This document shows positions 5,789 through 7,185 of a stretch of DNA of 7,185 nucleotides, piece by piece. The DNA is from Niveispirillum sp. (GTDB taxonomy: Bacteria; Pseudomonadota; Alphaproteobacteria; Azospirillales; Azospirillaceae), in the NCBI GenBank assembly GCA_016463045.1, contig JAEMSB010000231.1:1-7185 (forward strand), written 5' to 3'. Every line of letters begins with the position of its first letter. Position 1 is the stretch's first letter. Made by a program: the position numbers and the translations under genes. Under the pieces are notes generated by a model. That model was not told the origin of the DNA and ran no database searches. It saw nothing but the letters and a program-made list of their open reading frames with translations.

Positions 5789-6571
5789 ATGACTGACCAG
5801 TCCGCCTTTGCCGACCCGTTACAGGGCATGGCCTCCTATCAGACTGACCTGTTCATTCCACGCTATGCCTTGTCGTCCCAGGGGCGCTGGAAATTGCGGA
5901 CGGCACCGTTGAGCATCAGTCCTGGCTATTGGACACCGGCCATGCTGGTCCGCGACATGGTGGCCCTGGACCGCGATGGCAACACCTGGATGTCAACGGC
6001 GCCCATGGAGCTGGAAAGTCAGGAGATCGGCATCCGCCATGCCAGCGGCCATGTGCTGATCTATGGCATGGGCATGGGCTGGTGTGCCGTCAATTGTGCG
6101 CTGCTGCCGGCTGTCACGCGGGTGACGGTGGTGGAACTGGACCCCGACATTCTGGAACTGCATCGCGACCTGGATCTGGCCTCCCAGTTGCCGGCGGATG
6201 CGCGCGCCAAACTGCATATCGTGCAGGGTGATGCCTACGAATATGTCACTGACCTGCCCGTCGATCTGCTGATGCCGGATATCTGGCTGCCGCTGATGAA
6301 TGACACGCGGGTGGAAGAGGTGCAGCGGATGCAGGAAAGGGTGAAGGCCGCCCGCGTCTATTTCTGGGGACAGGAACTGGAACTGGCCCGTCATGCGGTC
6401 GCGGCGGGACGGGCGCTGGATGATGCCGGCATTGCCGCCACGGCGGCCGATTTCGGAATACCCCTGCTGGGACCGGAACTGCCAGAGTACACGGCCCGGC
6501 TGCGCGCCGCCGCGCGTCAGCATATGCGGGGCCGCTGGCTGCCCGGTACGGAACCGCCCGCCGATCTTTAA
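5789..6571 (+). CDS. Uncharacterised protein with spermidine-synthase/methyltransferase-like Rossmann core
   Basis: I do not recognise a named family for this 260-residue protein. The middle resembles a class I S-adenosyl-nucleotide-binding fold of the spermidine synthase type: HVLIYGMGMGW (about 86-96, glycine loop), VTVVELDPDILELH (about 113-126, acidic end of the second strand), then LHIVQGDAYEYV (about 143-154), the usual GDA position. The glycine loop is GMGMGW rather than the GGGDGG of true spermidine synthases, so polyamine synthesis is unlikely. After the core come PDIWLPLMND (169-178) and a helical, charged tail. About 85 N-terminal residues, including GYWTPAMLVRDMV, match no domain I know. 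No signal peptide or membrane segment is seen. It follows gcdG by 85 bases on the same strand and may be read through from it, but nothing ties it to glutarate metabolism. A binding-only or methyltransferase role is possible. Confidence 0.85.
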   Translation: MTDQSAFADPLQGMASYQTDLFIPRYALSSQGRWKLRTAPLSISPGYWTPAMLVRDMVALDRDGNTWMSTAPMELESQEIGIRHASGHVLIYGMGMGWCAVNCALLPAVTRVTVVELDPDILELHRDLDLASQLPADARAKLHIVQGDAYEYVTDLPVDLLMPDIWLPLMNDTRVEEVQRMQERVKAARVYFWGQELELARHAVAAGRALDDAGIAATAADFGIPLLGPELPEYTARLRAAARQHMRGRWLPGTEPPADL

Positions 6572-6586
6572 GGACGGCCTTATACC

Positions 6587-6629
6587 AGGAGCATGAAATC
6601 ATGATCGATGGTCAAGATTTCATGCTCCT
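6587..6629. repeat. 14-base perfect inverted repeat (long hairpin)
   Basis: AGGAGCATGAAATC (6587-6600) and GATTTCATGCTCCT (6616-6629) are perfect complements. Inside, after one A-A mismatch, TGATC and GGTCA pair with one T.G, leaving a three-base loop. It begins 15 bases after the stop of the Rossmann-fold gene. A T-tract is missing, so intrinsic termination is unproven; it may instead be an RNA-stabilising 3' hairpin or part of a repeat element. Confidence 0.75.
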
Positions 6630-6637
6630 CAATCGCC

Positions 6638-6662
6638 GGCGGGCGCATCCGCGCCCTTGGCT
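6638..6662. repeat. Intergenic repeat, copy 2 (25-base exact match to 4414-4438)
   Basis: The sequence is identical over 25 bases and in the same orientation as copy 1. It contains the same GGGCGC-ATCC-GCGCCC hairpin (6641-6656). Flanking sequence to the right diverges, though both copies continue into further GC-rich dyads. It lies midway between two convergent genes. Confidence 0.75.
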
Positions 6663-6700
6663 ACGTCGCATGGGCGGCGCGGCGCCAGTCGCCGCTGTAG

Positions 6701-6725
6701 CATCGGTCATAAATTATGACCGATG
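6701..6725. repeat. 25-base palindrome at the end of the asparaginase gene
   Basis: CATCGGTCATAA and TTATGACCGATG form a perfect 12-base dyad around one central A. It begins three bases beyond the asparaginase stop codon. As RNA from the minus strand it would be a 3' hairpin, but no T-run follows. As DNA it could equally be a protein-binding site. The loop of such an RNA hairpin would have to open by several bases. Confidence 0.7.
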
Positions 6726-6728
6726 GTC

Positions 6729-7185
6729 TTACACCAGCCCCATTCCCGCCCAGCCGGCCATGTCCGCCCGGACATCCCGGTTTGCGGCCAGCAAGGTGGT
6801 CAACAGCAGGCGGGCCTTGCGCCCATCCAGGCTGCCGGCATCGATCAGGCCGTTGGCGATCAGCCAGGCTGCTGTGCCCTCGCCCTGATAGGTGCCATGG
6901 CCGTCCGTGTCACCCTGCGGGCAGCGGCTGACAAGCAGCACCGGCTTGGTGGCGGCGATGGCGGCCAGGGGGGCAGCCAGTGCCTGGGGCACATGGCCCG
7001 ACCCCATCGCCTCCACCACCAGCCCGTCCCAGGCGGCATCGCCATAGGGCAGGACCGACAGCGGGTCGGCATCCATGGCAATTGTCAACAAGCCGACACG
7101 GCCCCCCGCCCTGTCCACCGGCCAGTCATAGGGTCCGGGGGCGGGCAGGGGCGTCATGGCCAGACGCACGCGACCGGTGATGATG
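6729..7185 (-). CDS. L-asparaginase/glutaminase-family protein, C-terminal part (5' end outside window)
   Basis: The minus-strand frame runs from the right edge to a TAA at 6731-6729, giving 151 codons of a longer gene. The fragment matches the C-terminal domain of bacterial asparaginases, which hydrolyse asparagine to aspartate and ammonia: GLLTI, then DGLVVEAMGSGHVP (the equivalent of the family's DGIVIAGTGNGNVP), then KPVLLVSRCPQGDT and GTYQGEG. The end fits the usual short helical tail (LLLTTLLAANRDV). The catalytic threonine motifs lie in the missing N-terminal half, so activity and cellular location cannot be judged. An internal GTG at 7169 is not a credible start, because the frame stays open and family-like to the edge. 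It converges on the Rossmann-fold gene. Confidence 0.88.
   Translation of the reverse strand, partial: IITGRVRLAMTPLPAPGPYDWPVDRAGGRVGLLTIAMDADPLSVLPYGDAAWDGLVVEAMGSGHVPQALAAPLAAIAATKPVLLVSRCPQGDTDGHGTYQGEGTAAWLIANGLIDAGSLDGRKARLLLTTLLAANRDVRADMAGWAGMGLV

Noticed and set aside
6576..6737. An imperfect direct repeat GGYCTTAYACCAG at 6576-6588 and 6725-6737 that could bound a mobile element.
   Set aside because: It matches at 11 of 13 bases, but the right copy includes the asparaginase stop codon and its last codons. Chance is plausible without other copies to compare.
6601..6888. A plus-strand frame starting in the repeat region.
   Set aside because: It runs through palindromes and then antisense to the asparaginase gene. 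There is no ribosome site, and the product is Arg/Pro/Ala-rich without a domain.
1..7185. CRISPR array, phage, transposase, toxin-antitoxin or defence genes.
   Set aside because: No regularly spaced repeats and no proteins of these types appear on either strand. All seven genes are metabolic, regulatory or uncharacterised.

Overview
The window is 7.2 kb of GC-rich, densely coded bacterial DNA. Codon use and protein types fit an alphaproteobacterium. A Rhodospirillales/Azospirillaceae-like host is my guess from general resemblance, not from a marker gene. There are seven protein genes, two of them cut by the window edges. I see no rRNA, tRNA, CRISPR array, transposase or phage gene, and no gene-free stretch over 200 bases.

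Left part (1-2141), xylan use: a secreted GH43 glycosidase (minus strand, 3' end outside the window) and a GH10 endo-xylanase with a Tat-type signal peptide (plus strand) are divergent across a 198-base region. That region carries two nearly identical 14-base LacI-family-like operators in opposite orientation. Each overlaps the predicted -10 box of the promoter it would control. GH10 would cut the xylan backbone and GH43 would act on the products or side chains; both are probably repressed together until xylose or xylo-oligosaccharides appear.

Middle part (2145-5703), glutarate/glutaryl-CoA catabolism: a LysR regulator (minus) is divergent from glutaryl-CoA dehydrogenase gcdH (plus). A class III CoA-transferase (gcdG-like) follows in the same direction. 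The inferred route is glutarate + acyl-CoA -> glutaryl-CoA (CoA-transferase) -> crotonyl-CoA + CO2 (GcdH), with the LysR protein as a GcdR-like sensor. The regulator-gcdH gap holds two overlapping perfect dyads sharing a half-site, placed as expected for a LysR-activated promoter.

Right part (5704-7185): an uncharacterised protein with a spermidine-synthase/methyltransferase-like Rossmann core (plus) converges on the C-terminal half of an L-asparaginase-family protein (minus, 5' end outside). The 157-base convergent gap is packed with inverted repeats. It also shares an exact 25-base sequence with the gcdH-gcdG gap, which suggests an interspersed intergenic repeat family in this genome.

No wholly new system is evident. 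The points most worth checking are the paired operators, the LysR dyads, the repeat/hairpin element and the orphan Rossmann protein.
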